Shown here one piece after another: positions 8,228-17,371 of a DNA stretch of 64,000 nucleotides. How positions within the stretch are numbered: position 1 is the stretch's first letter; each line of letters starts with the position of its first letter. The notes below the pieces were generated by a model that worked only from the letters and a program-made list of their open reading frames with translations, was not told the origin of the DNA and ran no database searches. The stretch comes from Campylobacter lari (GTDB lineage Bacteria; Campylobacterota; Campylobacteria; Campylobacterales; Campylobacteraceae), in assembly GCF_900638335.1 (NCBI RefSeq), contig NZ_LR134508.1, forward strand, positions 620,001 to 684,000, given 5' to 3'. The position numbers and the translations under genes were made by a program.

Positions 8228-9991
8228 TTAGTTTTCATTTTCTTTATCTTTGTCAGTTTTTTGTACTTTTTGTTTTAATTTTTGATAAATTTCGCAATTT
8301 TTCATTAAATAAGCATCATTTCCTATAGAAGCTATTTTTCCTTTATCAAGTACAGCAATTTTATCGGCATTTTCTATAGTGCTAAGTCTATGAGCGATGA
8401 TGAGTATCAAACGATCCTTTTTTAAGCTTTCTATAGTTTTTACTATGGCTTTTTCACTTTCATTATCAAGTGCTGAGGTTGCTTCATCAAAAATTAAAAT
8501 TTGAGGATTTTTATATAAAGCCCTTGCTATAGCAATGCGTTGTTTTTGTCCGCCGGAGAGATTTTTTCCGTGCTCTTTTAATTCAGTATGTATACCGCCA
8601 AGCTCTTGAACAAAATCATAAGCATTAGCTTGTTTTAAAACCTCTATCACGCGTACTTCATCGTATTCTTTAGCATAAGCAATATTTTGAGCTATAGTGT
8701 CATTAAATATATAAATATTTTGAGTTACCAAAGAGATATTTTCTCTCAAACTAACAATATCAAAAGAACTAATATCTTTTTGATTGATTAAAATTTCACC
8801 ACTATCTTTTTCAAAAAAATACATCAAAAGATTAATAATAGAAGATTTTCCTCCGCCACTTGATCCAACTAAGGCTAGAATTTCTCCTTTGTTAAGAGAA
8901 AAATTTACATCTTTTAATACCGTTTTATCTTTTTGATAGCTTAAAGAAACATTTTTAAAATGAATGTTTTGGATATTTTCTGTAAGTTTTTCTTTACCAC
9001 CTTTAATTTGTGGTTCTAAATCAGTTAGATAAAAAGTTCTTTCACTTGCTGCTACTGCATTTTGTAATCTTGTATAAAGTGAAGAAAGTCTTTTAATAGG
9101 GGTATAAGCCATAAATAAAGCTGTAGTAAAGCTAAAAAAAGAACCTATACTTAAACTTCCATCAATTACTTCTTTACCACCTATTATAATTACTATTGCA
9201 AAGCCAATTGAACCCATAGATTCCATTAAAGGGCTACTTAAAGCTTCGATTCTAATGCCTTTTAAAGAAAGTTTGCAAACTTCGCTATTAGTTTGGCTAA
9301 ATTTTTGCATTTCATTTTTACCTGCATTAGAAGCTTTAATCAGTTCTATATTAGAAAAGATTTCACTTAATCTTGAAGTAAGATCAGAATTTTTTTCTTG
9401 GGTATTGCGTCCTATTTTTTTGATTTTCTTAGCAAAAATAGCAAGAGGGTAAATTGCTAAAGGCAAAATTACTAAAGCAAAAAAAGCAAGTTTTGGACTT
9501 TGATAAATAACAACACTTAAAAGTCCAATTGCAGTTAAACTTTCTCTTAAAATTTCAGGTATGATAGTAGAAACTATATTTTGCAAAGCTCCAATATCAG
9601 AAGTACACCGGCTGATTAATTCCCCACTTCTGTATTTATGAAAAAAGCTCATATCTAAGCGTAAAAGATTGCCAAGAACTAATTCTCTTAATCTTCTTAA
9701 AATATCTGTCCCAACATAAGATATATAATAAACTTGCATATAAGCACCAAGATTTTTTAAAGCATAAATTAAAACAACAAGCAAAGGCATATAATAAAGC
9801 AAATCAACATTTTTTTCTATAAAAATTTTATTTAAAATAGGCTCTATGATGTATGCACTAGCAGCTGTTCCACCACTAGTTAAAAGCATACCTATAATAG
9901 CTAAAACAAAATAAAACCAATAATCTTTATAATAAGGCTTAAAGCGAGTAAAAACCTCTTTAAGCTTCATTTCTTTGTAATTTTTATCCAT
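8228..9991 (-). CDS. msbA: MsbA-type lipid/LOS ABC exporter
   Basis: A 587-residue half transporter with an N-terminal six-helix membrane domain (about 25-310) and a C-terminal ATPase. The Walker A motif is GSSGGGKSS at 376-384, the signature is LSGGQKQR, and Walker B is [12 protein letters not shown] followed by the switch histidine in IAHRLS. This is the organisation of MsbA, which flips lipid A-core across the inner membrane. The position between cysS and pyrD, in a cluster with murJ, fits an envelope role. A generic multidrug half transporter cannot be excluded by sequence alone, but no competing MsbA is in view. Confidence 0.85.
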   Translation of the reverse strand: MDKNYKEMKLKEVFTRFKPYYKDYWFYFVLAIIGMLLTSGGTAASAYIIEPILNKIFIEKNVDLLYYMPLLVVLIYALKNLGAYMQVYYISYVGTDILRRLRELVLGNLLRLDMSFFHKYRSGELISRCTSDIGALQNIVSTIIPEILRESLTAIGLLSVVIYQSPKLAFFALVILPLAIYPLAIFAKKIKKIGRNTQEKNSDLTSRLSEIFSNIELIKASNAGKNEMQKFSQTNSEVCKLSLKGIRIEALSSPLMESMGSIGFAIVIIIGGKEVIDGSLSIGSFFSFTTALFMAYTPIKRLSSLYTRLQNAVAASERTFYLTDLEPQIKGGKEKLTENIQNIHFKNVSLSYQKDKTVLKDVNFSLNKGEILALVGSSGGGKSSIINLLMYFFEKDSGEILINQKDISSFDIVSLRENISLVTQNIYIFNDTIAQNIAYAKEYDEVRVIEVLKQANAYDFVQELGGIHTELKEHGKNLSGGQKQRIAIARALYKNPQILIFDEATSALDNESEKAIVKTIESLKKDRLILIIAHRLSTIENADKIAVLDKGKIASIGNDAYLMKNCEIYQKLKQKVQKTDKDKENEN

Positions 9992-11366
9992 TTTTCTCCC
10001 ATATTACACCATTTGGTGTATCCATTAAAAGAATATTCTCTTTAGCTAAATCATCACGAATTTGATCTGCTAAGGCATAGTTTTTTTCTTGCTTTGCCTT
10101 GTTGCGTAGAGCAATTTTTTCTTCTATTTCTTGACATTTTTCTTCACCAATGCCAAATTGAAAATATTTTATAGTATCTATAAAACCTATACCAAAAATA
10201 AAAGCAAGTTCTTTTAAGGTTTTTTCTACTTGTATTTTATAAGCTTTGTCTTTTGGGTTTTTATCTAAGCAAATATTACTTTCATTGATAAACTCATCAA
10301 GTAAAGCTAAGGCTTTAGAGGCATTTAGATCATCATTTAAAACTTCTAAGATATTTTTAGCTACTTCACTTTCTATGGTAGTTTTTTCATCTATAAAAGC
10401 ATTTATGTTTAAGCGTTTTTTTAAGCGATAAAATTTATCAAGCCTTTTTTTAGCAGCTTGTAAGTCTTCTAAAGCATAGTTAAAATGCGCTCTATAATGT
10501 ACGCTTAAAAGATAAAATCTCAAAACCTCTCCACTAAAAAGTTTTAAAGAATCTTTTAGAAAAAAGCTATTTCCCAAGCTTTTACTCATTTTTTCACCAT
10601 TAATTTGTACAAAGCCATTATGTAACCAAAAATTAGCTAATTCATGATTATTTTTACAACGACACTGACAAGCTTCGTTTTCATGATGAGGAAAAAGCAA
10701 ATCTATACCCCCTGCATGAATATCAAGTTTATCTTTAAAAATACTTTCTATCATCACAACACATTCTGTGTGCCAACCTGGTCTTCCTTTACCAAAATTT
10801 GCAGGATAAAATTTTTCATCAAATTTCCATAAAACAAAATCGCTATCATTTTTTTTAGCAACGCTTTCTTCTAGGCGTGATTGATTATCTTCTAAATTTC
10901 TTTTAGAGATATAAAAGTATTTATCATCCTTGCTAGTATCAAAATAAATCCCATCTTTAAGTTTATAAGCTAGGTTTAATTCTAAAAGTTTTTCTATATA
11001 AGCAATCATTTGCTCAATATAAGCTGTAGCCTTTGGTTTAAAATTAGGTTCTAAGATATTAAGTGTTTGCATATCCTCTTCATATCTTTTAATATAAAAA
11101 TTTGTAATTTCTTCTAAACTTTTACCACTTTCTTGCATTTTTTTTAAGATTTTATCATCAATATCAGTGTAATTTCTAGCAAAAACTACTTCATAATCAT
11201 TTGCTAGTAAAACTCTTCTTAAAAAATCAAAACACACGCTACTTCTTGCATGTCCTAAATGTGCATCATCATATACAGTAGGCCCGCATAAATAAATATT
11301 TGCTTTTTTTGCCTCATGTGGGATAAATTCGCATTTTTTCTTTAAAACACTATCAAAAAAAACCAT
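9984..11366 (-). CDS. cysS: Cysteinyl-tRNA synthetase
   Basis: Charges tRNA-Cys. The 460-residue class I enzyme has the HIGH-type sequence HLGH at 36-39, preceded by the zinc cysteine in YLCGPTVYDD, and the KMSKS loop in EKMSKSLGN. GWHTECVVM and FPHHENE supply further zinc ligands. It overlaps msbA by 8 nt and murJ by 1 nt, so it belongs to the same transcript. Confidence 0.97.
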   Translation of the reverse strand: MVFFDSVLKKKCEFIPHEAKKANIYLCGPTVYDDAHLGHARSSVCFDFLRRVLLANDYEVVFARNYTDIDDKILKKMQESGKSLEEITNFYIKRYEEDMQTLNILEPNFKPKATAYIEQMIAYIEKLLELNLAYKLKDGIYFDTSKDDKYFYISKRNLEDNQSRLEESVAKKNDSDFVLWKFDEKFYPANFGKGRPGWHTECVVMIESIFKDKLDIHAGGIDLLFPHHENEACQCRCKNNHELANFWLHNGFVQINGEKMSKSLGNSFFLKDSLKLFSGEVLRFYLLSVHYRAHFNYALEDLQAAKKRLDKFYRLKKRLNINAFIDEKTTIESEVAKNILEVLNDDLNASKALALLDEFINESNICLDKNPKDKAYKIQVEKTLKELAFIFGIGFIDTIKYFQFGIGEEKCQEIEEKIALRNKAKQEKNYALADQIRDDLAKENILLMDTPNGVIWEKNG

Positions 11367-12820
11367 TAAAATAAACCTTTAAAAAAATGATAAATTTCAA
11401 TTAAAAATTGTATTAAAATATCTTTAATTTCAAATAAGCCTAAAGCAAATAAACTTAAAAATACTATGCTAATAAGCCAAAATTTAACCCTAAAAATACC
11501 CCAAAGATTTTTAAAACCAAATTCTTTAATATTAGCATATAATAAATAAAAAGCACTAATAGATGAAGCAAGTGCAATACCTAAGCTTTTATAAGCTTCT
11601 TCTTTGATGAGTAAAATAATCACTATGCTAAAAAATGCTGATATAAAAAGTGTTTTAAAGGCTATTATAGCGGCTATTTTTTGTTTAAATTTAGCATAAA
11701 GCCACAAAGAGAAAAGTTTTTGCAAACCAAAAGGCAAAAGTCCTAAAAGATAAGCTTGTAATAAAAATGCAGTGATTTTTGTATCTTCTTGATTAAAATT
11801 TCCTCTTTGAAATAAAAACTCCACAATTTCTTTAGCTAAAATAATCCCTACTATACTAGCTAAAATTAAAAGTATGCTTAAATACTCAAAAGCTGTTTGC
11901 ATAAAAGCTAAGGCTTTTTGTTCTTCATTTGCTTTTAAATGTCTTAGTATTTTTGGGAAGCTTACTTGACTTAGAGCGATTGCAAAAAGAGCTAAAGGAA
12001 GCTGAAAAACCCTATTAGAATAATACAAATACGAAATGCTTCCAGCCATTAAAAAACTAGCTATAGTAGTATCTAATAATGAACTAATTTGATTTGCCGA
12101 AGAACCTAAAAGTCCATGGGTAAAAGTAGAGTGGAATTTATCTAAACTAGTCTTTGTTTTTTTAAGTTTTATACTTAAATATATACTTTTTAAAATTCTA
12201 GTGTTTTTTAAAGCAAAAATATGCCATATAAGTTGAGCTAGACCACTTAAAACAGTCGCATATGAAAAATAATACAAAGCTTCTAAAGGTTTATCTTGAG
12301 TGACAAAAAATCCAGCAATCACAACAAAAAGATTAAAAAATGAAGCAGAAAAAGAAGTGATGAAAAAATTTTGTTTATAATTTAATAATGAACCCAAAAA
12401 AGTGACTAAAAAGATAAAAAACAAATACCAAAAATTAATAGAAACTAAAGGTGCAGCTAGAATAATCGTTTCTTTATTAAAACCAAAGGCAAAAATCTTT
12501 GTAAAAAATCCAGCAAAAAAACTTACTAAAATACATGTTAAAAAAACAATTATACTAAATTGTAATAAGACATTTATGCAAAAAGCACCTTTTTTACTTG
12601 CTTTTAAAAAACTTGGTAAAAAAGCTTGTCCAAAAGCTCCTTCAGCAAAAATTCTTCTAAAAAAAGCCGGCATTTTTAAAGCTACAAAGAAAATATCACT
12701 ATAAATTCCAGCCCCTAAGTATAAAGCCAAAACAATATCTCTTAAAACACCCATAATCCTAGAAAATAAAATTCCTAAGGCATTGATGATGAAATTTTTA
12801 AAAATAATATTTTTTCTCAT
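11366..12820 (-). CDS. murJ: Lipid II flippase MurJ
   Basis: A polytopic inner-membrane protein (484 residues, about 14 hydrophobic segments) of the MOP superfamily that moves lipid II to the periplasmic face for peptidoglycan assembly. The N-terminal ALGILFSRIMGVLRDIVLA and the ADIFFVALKMPAFFRRIFAEG-like region (here SDIFFVALKMPAFFRRI) match the conserved cationic central cavity of MurJ. It is the first gene of the minus-strand run leading to fabL. A TATAAT lies about 32 nt upstream, on the minus strand at 12857-12852. Confidence 0.93.
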   Translation of the reverse strand: MRKNIIFKNFIINALGILFSRIMGVLRDIVLALYLGAGIYSDIFFVALKMPAFFRRIFAEGAFGQAFLPSFLKASKKGAFCINVLLQFSIIVFLTCILVSFFAGFFTKIFAFGFNKETIILAAPLVSINFWYLFFIFLVTFLGSLLNYKQNFFITSFSASFFNLFVVIAGFFVTQDKPLEALYYFSYATVLSGLAQLIWHIFALKNTRILKSIYLSIKLKKTKTSLDKFHSTFTHGLLGSSANQISSLLDTTIASFLMAGSISYLYYSNRVFQLPLALFAIALSQVSFPKILRHLKANEEQKALAFMQTAFEYLSILLILASIVGIILAKEIVEFLFQRGNFNQEDTKITAFLLQAYLLGLLPFGLQKLFSLWLYAKFKQKIAAIIAFKTLFISAFFSIVIILLIKEEAYKSLGIALASSISAFYLLYANIKEFGFKNLWGIFRVKFWLISIVFLSLFALGLFEIKDILIQFLIEIYHFFKGLF

Positions 12821-12851
12821 TAATTTTCATTCTTTAAACATTAGTTTGAGT

Positions 12852-12857
12852 ATTATA
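12852..12857 (-). promoter_or_regulatory. -10 element for murJ
   Basis: TATAAT on the minus strand (ATTATA on plus), 32 nt before the murJ ATG, inside a 125-bp divergent AT-rich spacer. No -35 box is evident, as is usual for Campylobacter sigma-70 promoters. Confidence 0.55.
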
Positions 12858-12885
12858 AAATTTTTTAATAGCAATAATTTTAACT

Positions 12886-12920
12886 AAATTTTGATTTTAT
12901 TTTTGCTAAAATCAAAATTT
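12886..12920 (+). promoter_or_regulatory. 14-bp inverted repeat overlapping a promoter before the DUF342 gene
   Basis: AAATTTTGATTTTA (12886-12899) and its exact complement TAAAATCAAAATTT (12907-12920) are separated by 7 nt. The second arm contains an extended -10, TGC-TAAAAT (12904-12912), placed to start a transcript about 27 nt before the ATG at 12946. It could be an operator or a 5' hairpin; no T run follows, so it is not a simple terminator. Confidence 0.5.
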
Positions 12921-12945
12921 TACACACAATAAGGAAGCTTAAGCT

Positions 12946-14802
12946 ATGGAAGAGAAGAAAATTTTATATACTAAAGACCCTTATAAAGAGCTTTTGATGT
13001 TTGCTTCTGAAAATAAATGCGAAGTTGATGAACTTGATTTTAGATTGTTAAGTTTTAGCACTTCTTATACTTATGATAATCAAGAATGGATAAAAGTTAA
13101 TGAAAAAGAATTAAAAATTTTTGAAGAAGATGAAAAATTTTTAATACATGATTTAAGTATAGAGCAAGAGTATAAAATAGAAATTTATTTTAAAAAATTT
13201 GCACGCATATCAAATTTTGAAGTTAACTTGCATGCTAATGAGCTTTGCACTTTATTAAAAGCTAGTGTTAGGGTTGGTGAAGCTATTGCTTTTCATGATA
13301 AATTAGCACTAGAGCTTTTAGAGGCTATTTATAAAGCGATGATAAAAGAAAAATATTTACTTGGATTTAGAATTTTTGATTTTAAAAAGCAAATTATTGA
13401 TTTTAATACTAAAGTTAAAGAAAAGCAAAAATTTGATTTTGAAGTTGAATTTGAAGTATGTAAGGGAATTAATCCACAAGAACCTATAAATGAAGAAATT
13501 CAATACCATTACCTAGAAAATTTAAAAAAACATAATGATGTGATGAATAGAAACTATGTAGCACCCATAGGAAAAGATGAGGTGGCTATTGAGAGGATTA
13601 AACCAAAAGAGGGCAGCGATGGCAAAGATTTAAGATTTAAAATTCTAAAAGCTCTCCCGCCAAAAACAAACAAAGAAAAAGTTATATGTTCGGATAATTT
13701 TGAAGTTAAAGAAGATGATGAAAGTATAAAATATATTGCCAAAAAAGATGGCTTCATTATCCAAAAAAAATCTATTTATGAGATAGAAAATTATTTAGAA
13801 TTTAACAAGGTAGATTTTAAAAGCACGGGTTCTATTTGGGCAGGTTTTGATAAACAAGTTATCATTGTGATTAAAAACACAAACACTCTAGAAGATGCAA
13901 TAGGTCCTAGAATTACCGTTGAAGCACAAGAATTAGAGGTTGTGGGTAATATGGCCCAAGATTCTGTTTTAAGAGGTAAAAAAGTAATTCTTAAAGGTAG
14001 TATGCACCATAAAAGTACTATTATAGGACAAAAGGTTGAGGTTAATATCTTAAGAGGGTATTGTGAGGCTGAGGAAGTTTTTGCTGAAACTTTAGAAAAT
14101 GGCTCTATCAAGGCTAAAAAAGTAAATATTAAAAAGGCTGTGGGCGGGGAGATTATTGCTGATGAAATTTACATACAAGAGCTTGGTGGTAATTGTTTAT
14201 GTAGTGCTAAAAGTTTAATCCGTGTTGAAAAAATTCAAGGAAGTGGCAATAAACTTGTAATTCAAGATCTCAAAGCTTTTGATAAAGAAAAAAGTGGAGA
14301 GGAAATACTCTTGCATATTGAAGAGTTAAAAAAAGAACAAGAAAATTTAGTTAAAGAGATTGAAGAGACCAAGCATACTATCCATGTGAGTAAAGATTCT
14401 GTGAGAATTTTACAGCAAAAGGTAAAAGAATTAATGAGTGCAAAAAGAGCTATACCGCAAGCTTATAAGATTACTATTAAAGATTTTAATCAAAAGATTG
14501 AAAATTTAAATATTTTAGCTAATAAGATAGAAACTTTAAAAGAGGAAGAAAAAACAAATATTGAAAAACTTAAAAAAATTCAAGATGAACTTTTAAAATC
14601 AAAAATTATTAATAAAAGTGGAAAATGGATGGATTTAAATGAGGTTAAATTTGTTTTATTAAATCCTAGAAAAGAGTTAAGCTATCATCCGTGTAATGAT
14701 GAGATGATTGAGTGTTTTGAACTTAAAAAGATAGATACTGAAGATGGACTAAGTGTTTATGAAATTCGCTCTATTGGTAATTATAAGGAAGAAGTTAAAT
14801 GA
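12946..14802 (+). CDS. DUF342 (FapA-type) domain protein
   Basis: A 618-residue cytoplasmic protein with no signal or membrane segment. The central part, about 200-430, has the DUF342 / flagellar-assembly-protein-A fold: [19 protein letters not shown], then repeated short beta turns such as [32 protein letters not shown] and [18 protein letters not shown], consistent with a right-handed beta-helix. A coiled coil (about 445-560, rich in Lys, Glu and Leu) follows. In Vibrio, FapA affects flagellar function through HubP; any such role here is an extrapolation. The RBS AAGGAAG lies upstream. It overlaps ruvA by 4 nt and opens the plus-strand operon to murF. Confidence 0.75.
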   Translation: MEEKKILYTKDPYKELLMFASENKCEVDELDFRLLSFSTSYTYDNQEWIKVNEKELKIFEEDEKFLIHDLSIEQEYKIEIYFKKFARISNFEVNLHANELCTLLKASVRVGEAIAFHDKLALELLEAIYKAMIKEKYLLGFRIFDFKKQIIDFNTKVKEKQKFDFEVEFEVCKGINPQEPINEEIQYHYLENLKKHNDVMNRNYVAPIGKDEVAIERIKPKEGSDGKDLRFKILKALPPKTNKEKVICSDNFEVKEDDESIKYIAKKDGFIIQKKSIYEIENYLEFNKVDFKSTGSIWAGFDKQVIIVIKNTNTLEDAIGPRITVEAQELEVVGNMAQDSVLRGKKVILKGSMHHKSTIIGQKVEVNILRGYCEAEEVFAETLENGSIKAKKVNIKKAVGGEIIADEIYIQELGGNCLCSAKSLIRVEKIQGSGNKLVIQDLKAFDKEKSGEEILLHIEELKKEQENLVKEIEETKHTIHVSKDSVRILQQKVKELMSAKRAIPQAYKITIKDFNQKIENLNILANKIETLKEEEKTNIEKLKKIQDELLKSKIINKSGKWMDLNEVKFVLLNPRKELSYHPCNDEMIECFELKKIDTEDGLSVYEIRSIGNYKEEVK

Positions 14803-15350
14803 TAGTGGCGATTGAAGGAATAGTGAGTAAAAAAGATCCTACTTTTGTAGTTTTAAAAACTTCAAGTGGGGTAAGTTATGGTGTTTATGTGTCGCTTTTT
14901 TGTTCAAGTAATTTTGAAAAAGGTCAAAAGGTTGAGTTTTTAATTACGCAAATTATTAAAGAAGATTCACACAAATTATATGGATTTTTAGATATTAATG
15001 AGCAAAGAATGTTTGAATTATTAATTAAAATCAGTGGTATAGGGGCAACTACTGCTATGGCACTTTGCTCAAGCTTAGATACTAATACTTTTTATACAGC
15101 GTTACAAAATAGTGATGAGAGTGTTTTTAAAAAGGTTCCTGGTATTGGTCCAAAGAGTGCAAAAAGAATTATAGCTGAGTTAAGTGATGCAAAAATCAAT
15201 ATAGAAAATTCTAATCAAAATCAAGCACAAGCTTTGGCAGCCTTACTTTCACTTGGCTTTAAGCAAGAAAATATTTTAAAGATTTTAAGAACTTGCGAGA
15301 GTAAAAATACTAGTGAGCTTATTAAAGAGGCTTTGAAAAAATTAGCATAA
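14799..15350 (+). CDS. ruvA: Holliday junction DNA helicase subunit RuvA
   Basis: Binds four-way junctions and loads RuvB for branch migration. The 183-residue protein has the N-terminal OB fold ([20 protein letters not shown]), two helix-hairpin-helix motifs ([19 protein letters not shown] and [20 protein letters not shown]) and the flexible C-terminal domain III ([15 protein letters not shown]) that contacts RuvB. The ATG overlaps the upstream stop (ATGA). Confidence 0.96.
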   Translation: MIVAIEGIVSKKDPTFVVLKTSSGVSYGVYVSLFCSSNFEKGQKVEFLITQIIKEDSHKLYGFLDINEQRMFELLIKISGIGATTAMALCSSLDTNTFYTALQNSDESVFKKVPGIGPKSAKRIIAELSDAKINIENSNQNQAQALAALLSLGFKQENILKILRTCESKNTSELIKEALKKLA

Positions 15351-15366
15351 TAAAAGGAAAAATATA

Positions 15367-16407
15367 ATGATATATGGTGTAATTTTTGGTGCAAATTCTT
15401 ATGAGCATGAAATTAGCATTGTGAGTGCTGTGGTGTTAAAAAAAGTACTCAAAGCGCAAAAAAAATTTATATTTTGCGATAAAAATAAGGAATTTTTTCT
15501 TATAGATGAAGAAAAAATGAATGCAAAAACTTTTAGTAGTGGTGCTTATAAAAAAGAAAAAGCCTTAGTATTAAAGCAGGGTGGATTTTTTATTAAAACC
15601 ATGTTAGGTGAGAAAAAACTTGACATTGATACAGCGATAAATATTGTACATGGAAAAGATGGTGAAGATGGCAAAATAGCTGCTTTGCTTGATTTTTATG
15701 GTATAAAATACATAGGACCGCGCATAGAAGCTAGTGTTTTGTCTTTTAATAAGGTTTTAACTAAACTTTATGCACAAAGTGTAGGGGTAAAAACACTTGA
15801 TTATAAGGTTTTAAATTTGCATAAAGAGCAAAATGTTTCTTTAGATTTTCCTTGTATTTTAAAGCCTGCAAGATTAGGTAGTAGTATAGGTATAAGTATA
15901 GTTAAAGATGAAAGCGAGCTTAAATATGCCAAAGATGTTGCTTTTGAATTTGATGAGGATGTTGTGGTAGAACAATTTGTAAGCAATATTAAAGAATATA
16001 ACTTAGCGGGTTGTATGATAGGTGAAAAAATGGAATTTTCTATCATTGAAGAGCCTAGAAAAAATGAAATTCTAGATTTTGAACAAAAATATTTAGGTTT
16101 TTCAGAAAGTTCTAAAGTCAGTGAAGCAAATATTAGTGAAGAATTAAAACAAAAGCTAAGGGATAATTTTACTAGAATTTATAATCCTTTGTTTAAAGGA
16201 GCTTTGATTCGCTGTGATTTTTTTGTGATAGATGATGAGGTTTATTTAAATGAGATCAATCCAAATCCAGGATCATTGGCAAATTATTTATTTGAAGATT
16301 TTACTAATACAGTTGATAATTTAGCAAAAAATATAGAGCTAGAAAAGCAAATCAAGATCGATTATGCTTTTATTCACAGCATTAATGGGCAAAAAGGTAA
16401 ATTGTAA
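15367..16407 (+). CDS. ddl: D-alanine-D-alanine ligase
   Basis: An ATP-grasp enzyme of 346 residues that joins two D-alanines for the UDP-MurNAc pentapeptide. The N-terminal segment has [14 protein letters not shown]. The glycine loop is [15 protein letters not shown], and the metal site shows [22 protein letters not shown] with the Asp/Glu/Asn triad. The length is typical. MurF, which uses the product, is three genes downstream in the same transcript. Confidence 0.96.
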   Translation: MIYGVIFGANSYEHEISIVSAVVLKKVLKAQKKFIFCDKNKEFFLIDEEKMNAKTFSSGAYKKEKALVLKQGGFFIKTMLGEKKLDIDTAINIVHGKDGEDGKIAALLDFYGIKYIGPRIEASVLSFNKVLTKLYAQSVGVKTLDYKVLNLHKEQNVSLDFPCILKPARLGSSIGISIVKDESELKYAKDVAFEFDEDVVVEQFVSNIKEYNLAGCMIGEKMEFSIIEEPRKNEILDFEQKYLGFSESSKVSEANISEELKQKLRDNFTRIYNPLFKGALIRCDFFVIDDEVYLNEINPNPGSLANYLFEDFTNTVDNLAKNIELEKQIKIDYAFIHSINGQKGKL

Positions 16408-16409
16408 TC

Positions 16410-16625
16410 ATGGCTACTTTTAGCAAAGATGAAATTTATACTGCAACTGAAGTAGTAAGAAATTTCAGCACTATGCTTGAAAAAACAAAAAAAAGTGAAA
16501 ATAGCAGGGTGGTGATAGTAAAAAATAATAAATTTGAAGCCGTGCTTTTAAGTTTTGAAGAATATGAGCGTTTAAATGAAGCTGTAATGCTTTTAGAAAA
16601 AATTTATAAAGATAAAAAAGGCTAG
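16410..16625 (+). CDS. Orphan Phd/YefM-type antitoxin-like protein
   Basis: A 71-residue protein that begins 2 nt after ddl. IYTATEVVRNFSTMLEKTK, then SRVVIVKNNKFEAVLLSFEE and a final helix, match the Phd/YefM antitoxin fold: a DNA-binding N-terminal half and a C-terminal helix that would wrap a toxin. No RelE, Doc or other toxin-sized partner lies next to it; the next gene is an alpha/beta hydrolase. Its place inside a cell-wall operon with short spacers suggests stable maintenance, perhaps as a solitary regulator. This is family inference from sequence pattern only. Confidence 0.7.
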   Translation: MATFSKDEIYTATEVVRNFSTMLEKTKKSENSRVVIVKNNKFEAVLLSFEEYERLNEAVMLLEKIYKDKKG

Positions 16626-16627
16626 AA

Positions 16628-17371
16628 ATGGCAAAAACTAGAGTATATTCTAATGGGTATTTTTATAATTTAAGCTATGAAATCATCAATCCAAAATGTG
16701 AAAAAACAATTCTTGTTTTACACGGTTGGGGTGCTAATAAAGAGCTTATGAAACAAGCTTTTGAAAAGCCTTTGAATGATTTTAAACAAATTTATTTAGA
16801 TTTACCTGGTTTTGGAAATTCAAGCATAGATGCACCTATGGATTCTTATGCTTATGCCAAGGTTGTAGAAGACTTTTTAACTACAATTGAGCAAAAGGCA
16901 GATTATTTAATGGGGCATTCTTTTGGCGGAAAAGTTGCGACTATTATGTGTCAAAATGCTAATTTTCAAGGTTTGATTTTACTTTCTAGTGCAGGTGTGG
17001 TTTTGCCAAAAAGCTTTAAAGTGAGGTTTAAAATAGCCTTGTTTAAAATTTTAAAAAATCTTCCTTATGGGGATTTTTGGAGGAAATTTTTTATTAGCAA
17101 AGACGCTCAAGGTATGAGTGAGGTGATGTATGAAACCTTTAAGAAGGTTGTTAATGAAAATTTAGAAAATGAATTTCAAAAGCTTAAAAACCCTATTTTG
17201 ATTTTTTGGGGTAATGAAGATAAGGCTACGCCTTTAAAAAGTGGCGCGATTATCCACTCTTTGGCACAAAAAGGAAATTTTTTTGCATTAGATGGAGATC
17301 ATTTTTTCTTTTTAAAACATGCTGATTTTATAAATGAAAAAATACATGAGGAATTTTTAAAAAATGATTAG
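16628..17371 (+). CDS. Alpha/beta hydrolase
   Basis: A 247-residue hydrolase with the nucleophile elbow GHSFGG (Ser98), the oxyanion stretch LHGWGANKE near 31-39, and the catalytic His in LDGDHFFFLKH near the C terminus; the Asp is likely in FWGNEDKATP. No signal peptide is seen, so it is probably cytoplasmic. It overlaps murF by 8 nt. The substrate is unknown; the BioH/MhpC-like architecture does not specify one, and neighbouring Mur genes are not by themselves evidence of a peptidoglycan role. Confidence 0.88.
   Translation: MAKTRVYSNGYFYNLSYEIINPKCEKTILVLHGWGANKELMKQAFEKPLNDFKQIYLDLPGFGNSSIDAPMDSYAYAKVVEDFLTTIEQKADYLMGHSFGGKVATIMCQNANFQGLILLSSAGVVLPKSFKVRFKIALFKILKNLPYGDFWRKFFISKDAQGMSEVMYETFKKVVNENLENEFQKLKNPILIFWGNEDKATPLKSGAIIHSLAQKGNFFALDGDHFFFLKHADFINEKIHEEFLKND

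Noticed and set aside
12402-12704. Lys-rich open frame (100 codons) antisense to murJ
   Set aside because: Its composition is the mirror of hydrophobic MurJ helices; no family pattern or start signal.
13791-14111. 106-codon minus-strand frame inside the DUF342 gene
   Set aside because: Shadow of a well-supported plus-strand gene, no RBS.
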